Source: Halococcaceae archaeon
GTDB taxonomy: Archaea > Halobacteriota > Halobacteria > Halobacteriales > Halalkalicoccaceae
DNA length: 13,649 bases
Assembly (NCBI GenBank): GCA_007129135.1
Contig: SKWB01000126.1
Coordinates: forward strand, 1 to 13,649
Direction of reading: 5' to 3'
Numbering within the stretch: the stretch's first letter is position 1; each line of letters starts with the position of its first letter. A model generated the notes under the pieces. The model did no database searches, was not told where the DNA came from, and was given only the letters and a program-made list of their open reading frames with translations. The position numbers and the translations under genes are program-made. Positions 1 through 7,576 of the stretch are shown here, piece after piece.

Positions 1-1
1 A

Positions 2-487
2 CGCTTCGGCGTGGACGAACTGACCGACGAGGAGACGGAGCACCTCAACCGCGTCTGGCACCGACTCGACCCCTGGCCGGACGCGATTCCCGGCCTCACC
101 CGGCTCCGTTCGGACTACGTGATCGCGCCGCTGTCGAACGGTCACGTGCGGCTGCTCACGAACATGGCCAAGCGGGCGGGCATCCCGTGGGACCTGATCC
201 TCTCGGCCGAACTCTCGGGACACTACAAACCGGACGAGGAGACCTACCTGACCGCCGTCGACTATCTGGACCTCCGGCCGGAGGAGGTGATGATGGTCGC
301 GGCTCACGAACGGGACCTCGACGCGAGCCGTGAGGTGGGCCTCCGGACCGCGTACGTTCACCGGCCGCTGGAACGGGGTCCCGACCGGGCCGAGGAGGTC
401 GAGAGACCCGCCGAATCGGCATACGACGTCCTAGCCGAGGACTTCGTCGACCTCGCGGACCGGCTCGGTTCGGAGCACCTGATCTGA
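2..487 (+). CDS. HAD-family hydrolase (haloacid dehalogenase type II-like), 5' end missing
   Basis: This is the C-terminal part of a HAD-superfamily hydrolase. The frame is open to the left edge, so the N-terminal DxD nucleophile motif lies outside the window. Visible motifs fit HAD: PLSNG (motif II Ser), HYKPD (motif III Lys) and an acidic motif IV around VAAHERDLDASREVGLRTAYVHRP. The helical stretch with HLNRVWHRLDPWPD followed by GLTRLRSDY resembles the cap-to-core transition of 2-haloacid dehalogenase-like proteins (type II). Such enzymes form an aspartyl intermediate and hydrolyse C-halogen or phosphate bonds. The real substrate cannot be read from this fragment, and haloarchaeal genomes carry several paralogues. 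The stop is TGA at 485-487. An in-frame GTG lies at 11, but the reading frame before it suggests it is internal. Family assignment is confident; substrate is unknown. Confidence 0.85.
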   Translation, partial: RFGVDELTDEETEHLNRVWHRLDPWPDAIPGLTRLRSDYVIAPLSNGHVRLLTNMAKRAGIPWDLILSAELSGHYKPDEETYLTAVDYLDLRPEEVMMVAAHERDLDASREVGLRTAYVHRPLERGPDRAEEVERPAESAYDVLAEDFVDLADRLGSEHLI

Positions 488-723
488 GAGGGGTCGTCGG
501 AGGAACCCGTCGTTTCTCGACCGCGAATCGAACGGCACCGGTGGTGTGTAGGGCCGAGAGGGACGATCGGCTCCGGATCCACTCGAAGCAGGTTCACCCG
601 AGCGGCCGCTCTGGAACTATCGTGCTGGATCAGGATCGTCAGGTGTGAGTCGCGAGCGGAATGCGGCCGCTGGGCTCTCGGGTCGGAGGCTCGCGGTCGT
701 GAGGATTCGAAACTCGGAGGGAG

Positions 724-796
724 TAGTCCTGCCTGGATTCGAACCAGGGTCCTTGCCTCCAGAGGGCAAGAGGATTGGCCGCTACCCCACAGGACT
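724..796 (-). tRNA. tRNA-Gln (anticodon CUG)
   Basis: Read on the minus strand, the 73-nt sequence folds as a complete tRNA. The acceptor stem is AGTCCTG paired with CAGGACT, followed by discriminator A, and no CCA is encoded. The T arm is CCTGG-TTCGAAT-CCAGG. The anticodon stem is TTGCC/GGCAA with loop CTCTGGA, placing CTG at positions 34-36, which reads the Gln codon CAG. The D arm has GGGT/ATCC. No intron is visible. It lies 46 bp downstream of the stop of the ArsC-like gene on the same strand. Confidence 0.95.
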
Positions 797-820
797 TCAC
801 CAGTCCGTACCTGTCCTCGC

Positions 821-830
821 CACTTATGCC
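821..830 (-). promoter_or_regulatory. Putative TATA box of tRNA-Gln
   Basis: On the minus strand GGCATAAGTG lies 25-34 nt upstream of the tRNA 5' end. This is the spacing expected for an archaeal TATA box, and CATAAGT resembles haloarchaeal boxes. It suggests the tRNA has its own promoter instead of depending on read-through from the ArsC-like gene. This is a positional inference only. Confidence 0.4.
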
Positions 831-842
831 TGTCGAACCGCC

Positions 843-1283
843 TTACTGGCCCACCGAGACCTCCGCCTCGAGTTCGTCGAACAGCGCCTCGACACGGCCC
901 TCGATCTCGTCTCTGATCTCCCTCACTCCAGCCTCGTCCTTCCCGTCGGGGTCGGTGAGATCCCAGTCCCGTACGTCCACGTCGGCGTCCAGGCTGAGCG
1001 TCGAGCAGCCCATCGTCGCGACCACGTCACAGGAAGCGAGTTCCTCGTCCGTGACCTCCTTCGGCACCCGCCCCGAGAGGTCGATCCCGACCTCGGACAT
1101 CGTCTCGACGACCTCCGGGTGGACGTGATCCGCGGGGAGCGTTCCACCCGTGAGGACCTCCACGTCGACACCTCTCCGCTCGGCTTCCCGTTCGGCGAAG
1201 GCGGCGGACATCTGGCTCCGCCCGGCGTTCTGCACGCAGACGAACCCGAGTTTCGGACGCCCGTCGGTCGTGGGCTTGCTCAT
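843..1283 (-). CDS. Low-molecular-weight phosphatase / ArsC-like arsenate reductase
   Basis: A 146-residue protein of the low-molecular-weight protein tyrosine phosphatase fold. The P-loop CVQNAGRS (Cys16 to Arg22) fits CX5R-S. The acid segment RDWDLTDPDGK (residues 105-115) carries the expected Asp-Pro. Thioredoxin-coupled ArsC enzymes use a Cys triad. Here Cys93 in ATMGCS is in place, but the second resolving Cys normally a few residues later is absent (TLSLDADV), and Cys85 is the only other Cys. The protein could be an ArsC using another thiol partner, or a phosphatase. The start is the ATG at 1281-1283; an in-frame extension upstream reaches 1457 but crosses the promoter region and is not typical coding sequence. 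It is divergent from purO. No arsenic-resistance neighbours (arsB/acr3, arsA, arsR) are visible, so an arsenate role is not supported by context. Confidence 0.85.
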   Translation of the reverse strand: MSKPTTDGRPKLGFVCVQNAGRSQMSAAFAEREAERRGVDVEVLTGGTLPADHVHPEVVETMSEVGIDLSGRVPKEVTDEELASCDVVATMGCSTLSLDADVDVRDWDLTDPDGKDEAGVREIRDEIEGRVEALFDELEAEVSVGQ

Positions 1284-1326
1284 ACCGGACGTACCCACGC
1301 GATCCACAAAACAGCACCGGTGGAAA

Positions 1327-1377
1327 CGCCGATTTTCGGCGATAGAACTCTCCTTAGGCGTGTATAGCGCTATATAC
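1327..1377. promoter_or_regulatory. Divergent promoter region with two palindromes
   Basis: This lies between the ArsC-like gene (minus) and purO (plus). It holds a perfect 15-bp inverted repeat, CGCCGATTTTCGGCG (1327-1341), and a perfect 12-bp palindrome, TATAGCGCTATA (1363-1374). The second runs into TATATAC, so it contains AT-rich boxes that could serve as TATA elements in both directions. The purO ATG is about 62 nt downstream and the other start about 88 nt away. Operator function is an inference from position and symmetry. Confidence 0.45.
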
Positions 1378-1437
1378 GGTCGTCGGCCTCCACGGCGAAA
1401 CCGACACCGCCATGAGCCGACGGGGTGAGCGTCGCGT

Positions 1438-2061
1438 ATGTACGTCGGACGGTTCATCGTCGTCGCGCCCTCGCTCGCGGGCTACCGCGTCTCCTCCCGG
1501 TCGTTTCCCGACCGCCGGGTGATCGAACGAGACGGGACGCTCACGGTCGCGCCGACGCCGGATGCCGAGGAGACCGACAACCCCTACGTCTCGTACAACT
1601 GCGCGCGGTTCGTCTCGCCCGGTGAGCCCGAGAGTGAGCCGACGGAGGCGGATTGCGCGGTGATCGGCAACGGCTCGCAGGTCGATCCGATCGCGGAGAA
1701 GCTCGCCTCGGGCTACCCCGCCCGCGACGCGCTCGCGACGGCGCTGCTGGCGCTGGATTACGAGAAGGACGCGTACGACACGCCGCGGATCGCTGGCGTG
1801 CTCGACTCCGCGGAGGGCGAGCCGGTCGCGACGATCGGGATCGTCCGGAGGGACGCACTGCTGATCGAGGAGGTGGACGAGCCGACGCTCGTCGCGACCT
1901 ACGAGCGTGACACGCCCGAGGCGTTCTCGCTCGACGCGGCGAGCGCGGAGGGGGTCGCGGACGAGCTCTACGACCACCACTTCGAGCACGCGGTCTGTGC
2001 GGCGGCTGTCGAGCGGACGGGCGCGGGCTTCGAGGTGGCGATCGAGAACGGCGGTCGGTAA
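1438..2061 (+). CDS. purO: IMP cyclohydrolase, archaeal PurO type
   Basis: A 207-residue protein matching archaeal PurO along its length. It catalyses the last step of de novo purine synthesis, closing the ring of FAICAR to IMP, a reaction done in most bacteria and eukaryotes by the unrelated PurH domain. Recognisable PurO segments are MYVGRFIVV at the N-terminus, [11 protein letters not shown] (about 20-30), [11 protein letters not shown] (about 50-60), [15 protein letters not shown] (about 79-93), GYPARDAL (about 96-103) and [18 protein letters not shown] (about 107-124). Length is normal for the family. The start ATG at 1438 is chosen because MYVGRF is the conserved N-terminus; a GTG at 1425 is in another frame. 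It is the first gene after the divergent promoter and sits 44 bp ahead of a same-strand metallophosphoesterase, so the two may be co-transcribed. No other purine genes are in the window. Confidence 0.95.
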   Translation: MYVGRFIVVAPSLAGYRVSSRSFPDRRVIERDGTLTVAPTPDAEETDNPYVSYNCARFVSPGEPESEPTEADCAVIGNGSQVDPIAEKLASGYPARDALATALLALDYEKDAYDTPRIAGVLDSAEGEPVATIGIVRRDALLIEEVDEPTLVATYERDTPEAFSLDAASAEGVADELYDHHFEHAVCAAAVERTGAGFEVAIENGGR

Positions 2062-2105
2062 GACCGCGCCGAGGAGTGAAGGGGCTCGCGGCGTTCGCTT
2101 CGAGT

Positions 2106-2765
2106 ATGCGCGTGGGAGCCATCTCGGACGTACACGGGAACCGGGTCGCTCTGGCGGCCGTCCTCAGCGACATGCCCGCGGTCGACCTGCTCGTCTGTGC
2201 GGGCGACGTCGTCGGTTACAACCCCTGGCCGGCCGAGTGCGTCGAGGAGATCCGCTCTCGGGAGATCCCGACCGTGATGGGCAACCACGACCGCGCGGTG
2301 GTCGAGGGGAGCGGGTTCTGGGGCAACGAGATGGCCGATGCGGGGGTGCAGTACGCGATCGACCGACTAGCGGAGAGTCAGCGGGAGTGGCTCGCCGGGC
2401 TCCCCGAGCGGCTGACGGTCGCTGACGGGCGGGTGAAGCTCGTCCACGGCCACCCCGACGACCCGGACCGCTACACCTACCCGGAGTCGTTCTCCGCTTC
2501 GATGCTCGGCGACGAGGAGCTGCTCGTCCTCGGTCACACCCACGTCCAGGGTCATCGGCTCACGGGGGAGGGGATCGTCTGCAACCCGGGGAGCGTCGGC
2601 CAGCCTCGCGACGGCGACCCGCGGGCGGCCTACGCGGTCGTGGACCTCGGTACGGAGTCGGTCGAAGAACGCCGGGTCGAGTACGACGTCGACGCCGTGG
2701 TGGAGGCGATCGAGGAGGTAGGGTTGCCGACGAGAACCGGCGAGCGGCTCTCCCGGGGGAACTGA
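2106..2765 (+). CDS. YfcE/MJ0936-type metallophosphoesterase
   Basis: A 219-residue calcineurin-like phosphoesterase with all metal-binding motifs: SDVHGN (Asp8, His10), CAGDVVGY (Asp34), MGNHDR (Asn60, His61), LVHGHP and LGHTHVQG. It closes with CNPGSVGQPRDGDPRAAYAV, a hallmark of the YfcE/MJ0936 subgroup. These are dinuclear-metal enzymes active on phosphodiesters in vitro; the physiological substrate is usually unknown. The start is ATG at 2106, which places the beta-strand MRVGAISDVHG at the N-terminus as in homologues; an in-frame GTG at 2076 would add ten residues without conservation. It follows purO by 44 bp, compatible with an operon. Its TGA ends directly at the stop of the convergent aspartate kinase gene. 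No transmembrane segment or signal peptide is seen. Confidence 0.9.
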   Translation: MRVGAISDVHGNRVALAAVLSDMPAVDLLVCAGDVVGYNPWPAECVEEIRSREIPTVMGNHDRAVVEGSGFWGNEMADAGVQYAIDRLAESQREWLAGLPERLTVADGRVKLVHGHPDDPDRYTYPESFSASMLGDEELLVLGHTHVQGHRLTGEGIVCNPGSVGQPRDGDPRAAYAVVDLGTESVEERRVEYDVDAVVEAIEEVGLPTRTGERLSRGN

Positions 2766-3944
2766 TCAGAACGCGTCCTGGATGATCGAGAGGGCGTCCT
2801 CGCGGTCGCTCCAGTCGACGAAGATGGCGACGCTCGTCGCGCTCGTGATCACGTCGTGGATCGTGATGTGGGCGTCTGCGAGCGGGTCGACGATCCCCTG
2901 TATGACGCCGGGCTGGTTGGGGAGTTCGCCGCCGGTCACTCTGACCACCGCGATCTCGTCCTCGACGGTGACGCTCGAGAGGAGGTCGTCCGCGACGACC
3001 GAGTCGTGGAGCACCGCCTCGGCGTGCTCGGCTCTGTCCTCGTCGACGTAGAAGGTGACCGAGTCCATCCCGCTCGCGACCGCGTCGATGTTGATCTCGC
3101 TGTCGGCGAGCGCGTTCGAGAGTTCGGCGAGGATCCCGTAGCGGTTCCTGATCGCGCGGCCCGCGACCGTAATGCAGGAGAGCTGCTCCTCGCGCATGTC
3201 GATCAGGTTGCGGAACTCCCCCTCGATGCTCGTCCCCCCGGTCAGGAGATCGCCGTGTTGGTAGTGGACCACCCGGACGTCCATCCGGCCGTCCTTGTAG
3301 CCGAGCGCAGAGGGTGCGACGACCTCCGCGCCACGGAACGAGAGGCTCCGGAGCTCGTCGACGCTAATCTCGCCGACGTTTCTGGCACCCTCGACCACCG
3401 AGGGGTCGCCCGTCATGACGCCCTCGACGTCGGTGACGATCACGACCTGGTCGGCGTCCATGTACTGGCCGAGCATCACGGCGGTGGTGTCGGACCCGCC
3501 CCGGCCGAGCGTCGTGACCGTCCCGTCTCTCGTCTCCGCGAGGAAGCCCGTGATCACCGGGACGACCTCGTCCAGTCGGGCGGCGAGCGCTTCGGCGCGC
3601 CGGGTGGTCTCCTCGACGTCGACCTCGCCGTGCTCGTCGGTGACGACCGGCCAGTCGGGGTGACCCGGTTCGACGAAGACGGCCTCGACGCCGCGGGCGG
3701 CGAGCGCCGCCTTCAGCATCCGGACCGAGGTCCGCTCGCCCATGCTAACGATCTCCGCCCGGTCGGGGTCGGCCGCGTCGAACGTGATCTCCGAGAGGAG
3801 GTCGTCGGTCGTCGACCCCATCGCGCTCGCGACGACCGCGATCTCGTGGCCCTCCTCCGACGCCGCGGTCACCGAGTCGGCCGCCCGCTCGATCCGATCG
3901 CCGCTCCCGAGGCTCGTCCCCCCGAACTTCGCTACGACCCGCAT
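2766..3944 (-). CDS. lysC: Aspartate kinase
   Basis: A 392-residue aspartokinase, which phosphorylates L-aspartate as the committed step toward threonine, methionine and, where present, lysine. The amino acid kinase domain starts with MRVVAKFGGTS (Lys6 and the GGTS nucleotide loop). It includes SMGERTSVRML, ITGFLAETRDGTVTTLGRGGSDTTA (catalytic and nucleotide-binding segment), TDVEGVMTGDP and EVVAPSALGYK. Two ACT-like regulatory domains follow: about 262-325 (ITVAGRAIRNRYGILAELSNAL) and about 333-392 (VAVVRVTGG-type start, ending with a strand-helix). Feedback control by amino acids is therefore likely, though the ligand cannot be inferred. The ATG at 3942-3944 gives the conserved N-terminus; the frame continues far upstream only because the opposite strand is GC-rich coding sequence. 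A Shine-Dalgarno sequence (3951-3955) and a TATA-like box (3999-4005) fit this start. The gene converges on the metallophosphoesterase with no gap. Confidence 0.93.
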   Translation of the reverse strand: MRVVAKFGGTSLGSGDRIERAADSVTAASEEGHEIAVVASAMGSTTDDLLSEITFDAADPDRAEIVSMGERTSVRMLKAALAARGVEAVFVEPGHPDWPVVTDEHGEVDVEETTRRAEALAARLDEVVPVITGFLAETRDGTVTTLGRGGSDTTAVMLGQYMDADQVVIVTDVEGVMTGDPSVVEGARNVGEISVDELRSLSFRGAEVVAPSALGYKDGRMDVRVVHYQHGDLLTGGTSIEGEFRNLIDMREEQLSCITVAGRAIRNRYGILAELSNALADSEINIDAVASGMDSVTFYVDEDRAEHAEAVLHDSVVADDLLSSVTVEDEIAVVRVTGGELPNQPGVIQGIVDPLADAHITIHDVITSATSVAIFVDWSDREDALSIIQDAF

Positions 3945-3950
3945 CGGCTC

Positions 3951-3955
3951 CCTCC
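3951..3955 (-). promoter_or_regulatory. Ribosome binding site of aspartate kinase
   Basis: GGAGG on the minus strand (within GGAGGGAG, 3948-3955) stands 6 nt before the ATG at 3944. It fixes the start against the long upstream extension of the frame and implies a leadered transcript. Confidence 0.6.
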
Positions 3956-3998
3956 GGTGAGACCGCGTACAGACATGGCGTAGCCTACCCACAGGTGC

Positions 3999-4005
3999 TA
4001 AATAA
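3999..4005 (-). promoter_or_regulatory. Putative TATA box of aspartate kinase
   Basis: TTATTTA on the minus strand is the most AT-rich patch in this intergenic region, about 55 nt upstream of the start codon. Transcription would begin near 3973, giving a short leader that contains the ribosome binding site. Position-based inference. Confidence 0.45.
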
Positions 4006-4121
4006 CCCTGTCCATGGGGACCGATCCACCGACAGCGGTAAGCTTCTCGGGGTTCAGAGGTGAAAGAAGCTATGAGCTGGACGGGACGGGCTCCCACGCC
4101 CACGGCGGCCGACGACCGACG

Positions 4122-7100
4122 ATGAACGGAGAGGACCGGTTTCGCGTCGTCGTCCTCGGTGACGACGACCTCGCGGCGACGCTCGACGGGACGGTCGACG
4201 CCGTCGTCGAGGCGGGCGATCCGAGCGCCGTCGGCGACGACGTGGCCTGCGTCGTGCTCGTCGACGGGGGTCGTGAGGGGCGAGCGGAGGAGCTCTCGAG
4301 CGGGATCGGCGAGAGCGCGCTGCTCGTCGTCACCGACGATCCGGAGCCGGCCATCGACGCCGGTGCGGACGAGGTCGCACCCCGTGGCTCGATCCCCGTC
4401 CTCGTCAATCGGCTCGAGCGCCTCCTCGCCCATCGACGGCTCGAACACGAGCGGGAGGCGAGCAGGGGCGATCACGAGCGGCTCGCCGAGGCGCTCCCGA
4501 TCGGGATGATCCACCACGGACGGGACGGTGAGATCCGGTTCGCGAACCGGCGGGCACGGGAGCTGCTCGGCCGACCGATCGAGGAGATCACCGCGCTCTC
4601 GTACGACGCCGAGGAGTGGGGCCTCTCCGACCCCGACGGAAACCCCCACTCAGTCGACGACCTCCCGTTCGCGCGGGTGATCTCTGGCGAGTCCCGGATC
4701 GAGAACCACGAGGTGTCCGTCGAGCGGCCGGATGGGAGCCGTGTCAGCCTCTCGGTGAACGCCGCGCCCGTCCCCCTCTCCAAGGGGACCGACGGCGTCC
4801 TCGTCGCGTTCGAGGACCTCACCGAGCGTGTCCGTCTGGAGACCGAGCTCGAATCCCTGCTCGGGCGGGTCACGGACGCCTTCTTCGGGCTCGACGACCG
4901 GTGGCGCTTCACGTACGTCAACGATCGGGCAAGAGAGCAGATCGAGCCGGAGAACCAGGACCTCGTCGGGGAGGTCGTCTGGGAGCTGTTTCCCGACGCC
5001 GTCGGAACGGCGTTCGAGACCGAGTACCGACGGGCGATGAGGACCGGCGAGCCGACGACGTTCGTCGAGTACTACCCCGCCCCCCTCGACGCCTGGTTCG
5101 AGGTGAACGCCTACCCCGACGAGACCGGGCTCTCGGTCTACTTCCGCGACGTCACCGAGCGGGTCGAACGCTCGCGCGAACTCGAACGGTACGCGACCGC
5201 CATCGAGACGCTGCCGACCGGGGTCCTGATCTTCGACCGCGAGGGCGTCGTCTTCGCGAACGACCAGGCAGAGGAGATACTCGGCCGGTCCGCCGACGAG
5301 ATGAGCTCCCTCTCTCACGACGCCGCGGAGTGGGAGATCAGGACGTTCGGGGGCGAGGAGCTCCCCTCGGACCGCCTCCCAGTCGAACGCGTGTTCGAGA
5401 GCGGGGACGCGCTGTTCGACGAGGAGCACACCGTGAACCGGCCGGACGGGTCGACCACCTATCTCTCGGTCAACGCCGCCCCCCGCGGGCCCGGGGAGAC
5501 CGTCGAGGAGGTGACCGTGACGCTCACCGACGTGACCGAGCAGATCCGGCTGGAGAACGAACTCGCCGCCGTCTTCTCTCGCGTCTCCGACGCCGTCTTC
5601 GCGCTCGACGACGAGTGGCGGTTCACCTACGCCAACGACCACGCGACGGAGCTGTTCGGTGCCGACGGGGAGCTCCTCGGCCGCCCGCTCACCGAAGCGG
5701 CCCCCGAGTTCGAGGACTCGGCCGCCTCCGAGTCGTTCTCACGGGCGATGGAGACACAGGAGTCGGTGGGTTTCGAGTGGCACCGCCGCGAACGCGGCCG
5801 ATGGTTCGAGGTGAGTGCATACCCCGGCGAGACGGGCCTCTCGGTCTACGTCGCGGACGTCACGGAACGAAAACGGTTCGAGCGGACGCTGACGGCGCTC
5901 TACGAGATGACGAGCGACCTGCTCTACGCGGAGACGATGGTCGCCGTCTTCTCGCTGGCGACCGAGGCGGCGACCGACGTGATCGGCCTCGACGAGTTCG
6001 AGATATCCCGGTTCGATCCCGCCGAGAACGCCCTCTACCCGGTCTCGGACGAGCGCGGCGCTGGTCGGGCGGACAGGCGCATCTGGCGGGCGTTTTTGAC
6101 CGGGGAGTCACTAGTCGTCGACGAGGGGGATCGGTCGACGTCGATCGTCCCGATCGGCCGTCACGGCGTCGTCGTCGCGTCGGTGGAGGACGCGGGAGAC
6201 CCGAGCGTCACGCTCCTCGAACTGCTGGCGGAGACGACGAACGCGGCGCTCGATCGCGTCGAGAGGGAGACCGCGCTCAGAGAGCGCGACGAAGCGCTCC
6301 GTCGGCGAACGGAACGCCTCGAACGGCTGAACCACAGGGTCGAGACGATGCGGGAGATCGGGGCGGCGCTGCTCGGTGCCGACACGAGAGAGCAGATCGA
6401 GCGGGCCGTCCCCGAACGCCTCGTCGCCGCCGGGTTCCCGCTCGCCTGGATCGGCCGCGTCGACCGCGACGGCGGCGTCGAGGTCGATCACTGGGCTGGC
6501 GAGAGCCGCGAGTATCTCGACCGTCTGGAGGCCGCCGGGCGTTCCGACGAGCCGTCGCACCGAGCGGCCACCGAGCGGGAGGTCGTGGTCGTCTCGAACG
6601 TCTCCTCGAGGCTCCACACCGAGTCCTGGCGGGCTGAGGCGCTCGCTCAGGGCTACCAGTCGGTCCTCTCCGTGCCCCTCTCGCACGACGGTGTCACCTA
6701 CGGGGTAGTGAGCGTCTACGCCGACCACCCGAGGGCGTTCGACGAGCAGAGCGAGGCCGCGTTCGCGGAACTCGGTGACGACGTCGCGTACGCCATCGCC
6801 GCCGTCGAGACCAGACGGGCCCTGCTCTCGGATCGGGTGGTCGAACTGGACCTCCGTCTCCACGGCGTCGAGTGTCCCCTCGGGGACGTCGCCATCGCCG
6901 CGGGCTGTCCCGTCGAGTACGTCGAGAGCAGGCTCACTCCCGACGGGACCACCCACCTCACGGTCGTCGCGGAGCGCGTTCCCGAGGACGGGTTCCGGAG
7001 CCGACTCGAAGGGACACCGGGGATCGAAACCGTCGGTCCACCCACCGGAGACCGCTCGTTCGACGTGGTCACGACCCGTCCAGTGCTCGCCACGCGTCTC

Positions 7101-7499
7101 GCCGGCTTCGGTGCCCGACCGAGGCGGCTACGCACCGATCCGGACGGCGAGATGCGGGCGGTCGTCGAACTCGCACCCGGAACGGACGTCCGCTCGTTCG
7201 TCGAGCACCTCCGGACGGTCCACCCCGACGTCGACCTCCACGCCCGACGTGAGGCCGAGAGAGCCGGGATGACGAACGGGTCGGAGCCCCTCGCGCCGCT
7301 CACCGACCGACAGCGGGAGATCCTCACGACGGCCTATCGGGAGGGCTACTTCGAGTGGCCCCGCGAACGGTCCGGTCAGGACCTGGCGGCCGACCTCGGT
7401 ATCTCCCAGCCGACGTTCCACCGCCACCTCCGGGTCGGAAGCCGCCGCCTGCTCGACGACCTCATCGACGGCGAGCGCGACTCCGAGCCGACTGACTAA
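4122..7499 (+). CDS. Bat-type multi-PAS/GAF sensor with HTH_10 DNA-binding domain
   Basis: A 1125-residue one-protein sensor-regulator related to the bacterioopsin activator Bat. The order is: degenerate receiver-like domain (1-110; VVLGDDD, CVVLVDGG, then TDDPEPAIDAGADEV, with Arg in place of the usual late Lys); PAS1 (about 120-235), PAS2 (246-345), PAS3 (357-470), PAS4 (485-583), each closing with DLTER/DVTER/DVTEQ; a weak GAF-like region (590-712); a coiled coil rich in Arg/Glu (712-745); a clear GAF domain (745-900); a Bat regulatory domain (905-1045); and HTH_10 (about 1060-1115; LTDRQREIL, then SGQDLAADLGISQPTFHRHLR). No His-kinase domain or transmembrane segment is present, so it should act as a soluble transcription regulator. 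PAS1-PAS2 and PAS3-PAS4 are a tandem duplication. ATG 4122 is preferred; an in-frame ATG at 4014 would add 36 residues of unlikely sequence overlapping the promoter region. Target genes and signal are not readable. The HalOD1 gene follows on the same strand. Confidence 0.92.
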   Translation: MNGEDRFRVVVLGDDDLAATLDGTVDAVVEAGDPSAVGDDVACVVLVDGGREGRAEELSSGIGESALLVVTDDPEPAIDAGADEVAPRGSIPVLVNRLERLLAHRRLEHEREASRGDHERLAEALPIGMIHHGRDGEIRFANRRARELLGRPIEEITALSYDAEEWGLSDPDGNPHSVDDLPFARVISGESRIENHEVSVERPDGSRVSLSVNAAPVPLSKGTDGVLVAFEDLTERVRLETELESLLGRVTDAFFGLDDRWRFTYVNDRAREQIEPENQDLVGEVVWELFPDAVGTAFETEYRRAMRTGEPTTFVEYYPAPLDAWFEVNAYPDETGLSVYFRDVTERVERSRELERYATAIETLPTGVLIFDREGVVFANDQAEEILGRSADEMSSLSHDAAEWEIRTFGGEELPSDRLPVERVFESGDALFDEEHTVNRPDGSTTYLSVNAAPRGPGETVEEVTVTLTDVTEQIRLENELAAVFSRVSDAVFALDDEWRFTYANDHATELFGADGELLGRPLTEAAPEFEDSAASESFSRAMETQESVGFEWHRRERGRWFEVSAYPGETGLSVYVADVTERKRFERTLTALYEMTSDLLYAETMVAVFSLATEAATDVIGLDEFEISRFDPAENALYPVSDERGAGRADRRIWRAFLTGESLVVDEGDRSTSIVPIGRHGVVVASVEDAGDPSVTLLELLAETTNAALDRVERETALRERDEALRRRTERLERLNHRVETMREIGAALLGADTREQIERAVPERLVAAGFPLAWIGRVDRDGGVEVDHWAGESREYLDRLEAAGRSDEPSHRAATEREVVVVSNVSSRLHTESWRAEALAQGYQSVLSVPLSHDGVTYGVVSVYADHPRAFDEQSEAAFAELGDDVAYAIAAVETRRALLSDRVVELDLRLHGVECPLGDVAIAAGCPVEYVESRLTPDGTTHLTVVAERVPEDGFRSRLEGTPGIETVGPPTGDRSFDVVTTRPVLATRLAGFGARPRRLRTDPDGEMRAVVELAPGTDVRSFVEHLRTVHPDVDLHARREAERAGMTNGSEPLAPLTDRQREILTTAYREGYFEWPRERSGQDLAADLGISQPTFHRHLRVGSRRLLDDLIDGERDSEPTD

Positions 7500-7505
7500 T
7501 TATAT

Positions 7506-7549
7506 AGTGTCGGGGTGGTCCCTCGGGCTAGTAGTATATCACCGACACT
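7506..7549 (+). promoter_or_regulatory. Promoter with inverted repeat upstream of the HalOD1 gene
   Basis: AGTGTCGG (7506-7513) and CCGACACT (7542-7549) form a perfect 8-bp inverted repeat with a 28-bp spacer. Just inside the right arm is AGTATATCA (7532-7540), a TATA-like box about 40 nt before the ATG at 7577. Binding to the arms would cover the promoter, so this could be a control site, perhaps for the neighbouring Bat-type regulator. As RNA it could also fold as a hairpin after the regulator stop codon. Function is inferred. Confidence 0.45.
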
Positions 7550-7576
7550 GAACCGCGACGCCGGTCTACTGGAGCT

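Noticed and set aside
701..723. Possible tRNA remnant or attachment site: GGATTCGAA near the tRNA-Gln 3' end
   Set aside because: It shares only nine bases with the T-loop, does not extend into the acceptor end, and no integrase or second copy of the tRNA 3' end is visible.
1308..1330. ORB-like GTGGAAACG next to the ArsC-like gene
   Set aside because: It shares the middle nine bases with the ORB core but continues CCGA instead of AAGGGG, has no G-string and no partner box, so it is probably chance.
2856..3983. Long plus-strand frame opposite aspartate kinase
   Set aside because: It is an antisense frame created by GC-rich third positions; the minus strand encodes a complete, well-conserved enzyme.
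4616..6637. 673-residue frame within the Bat-type gene
   Set aside because: It is extremely Arg-rich, which is typical of an off-frame reading of GC-rich haloarchaeal coding DNA; the other frame has clear PAS and GAF domains.
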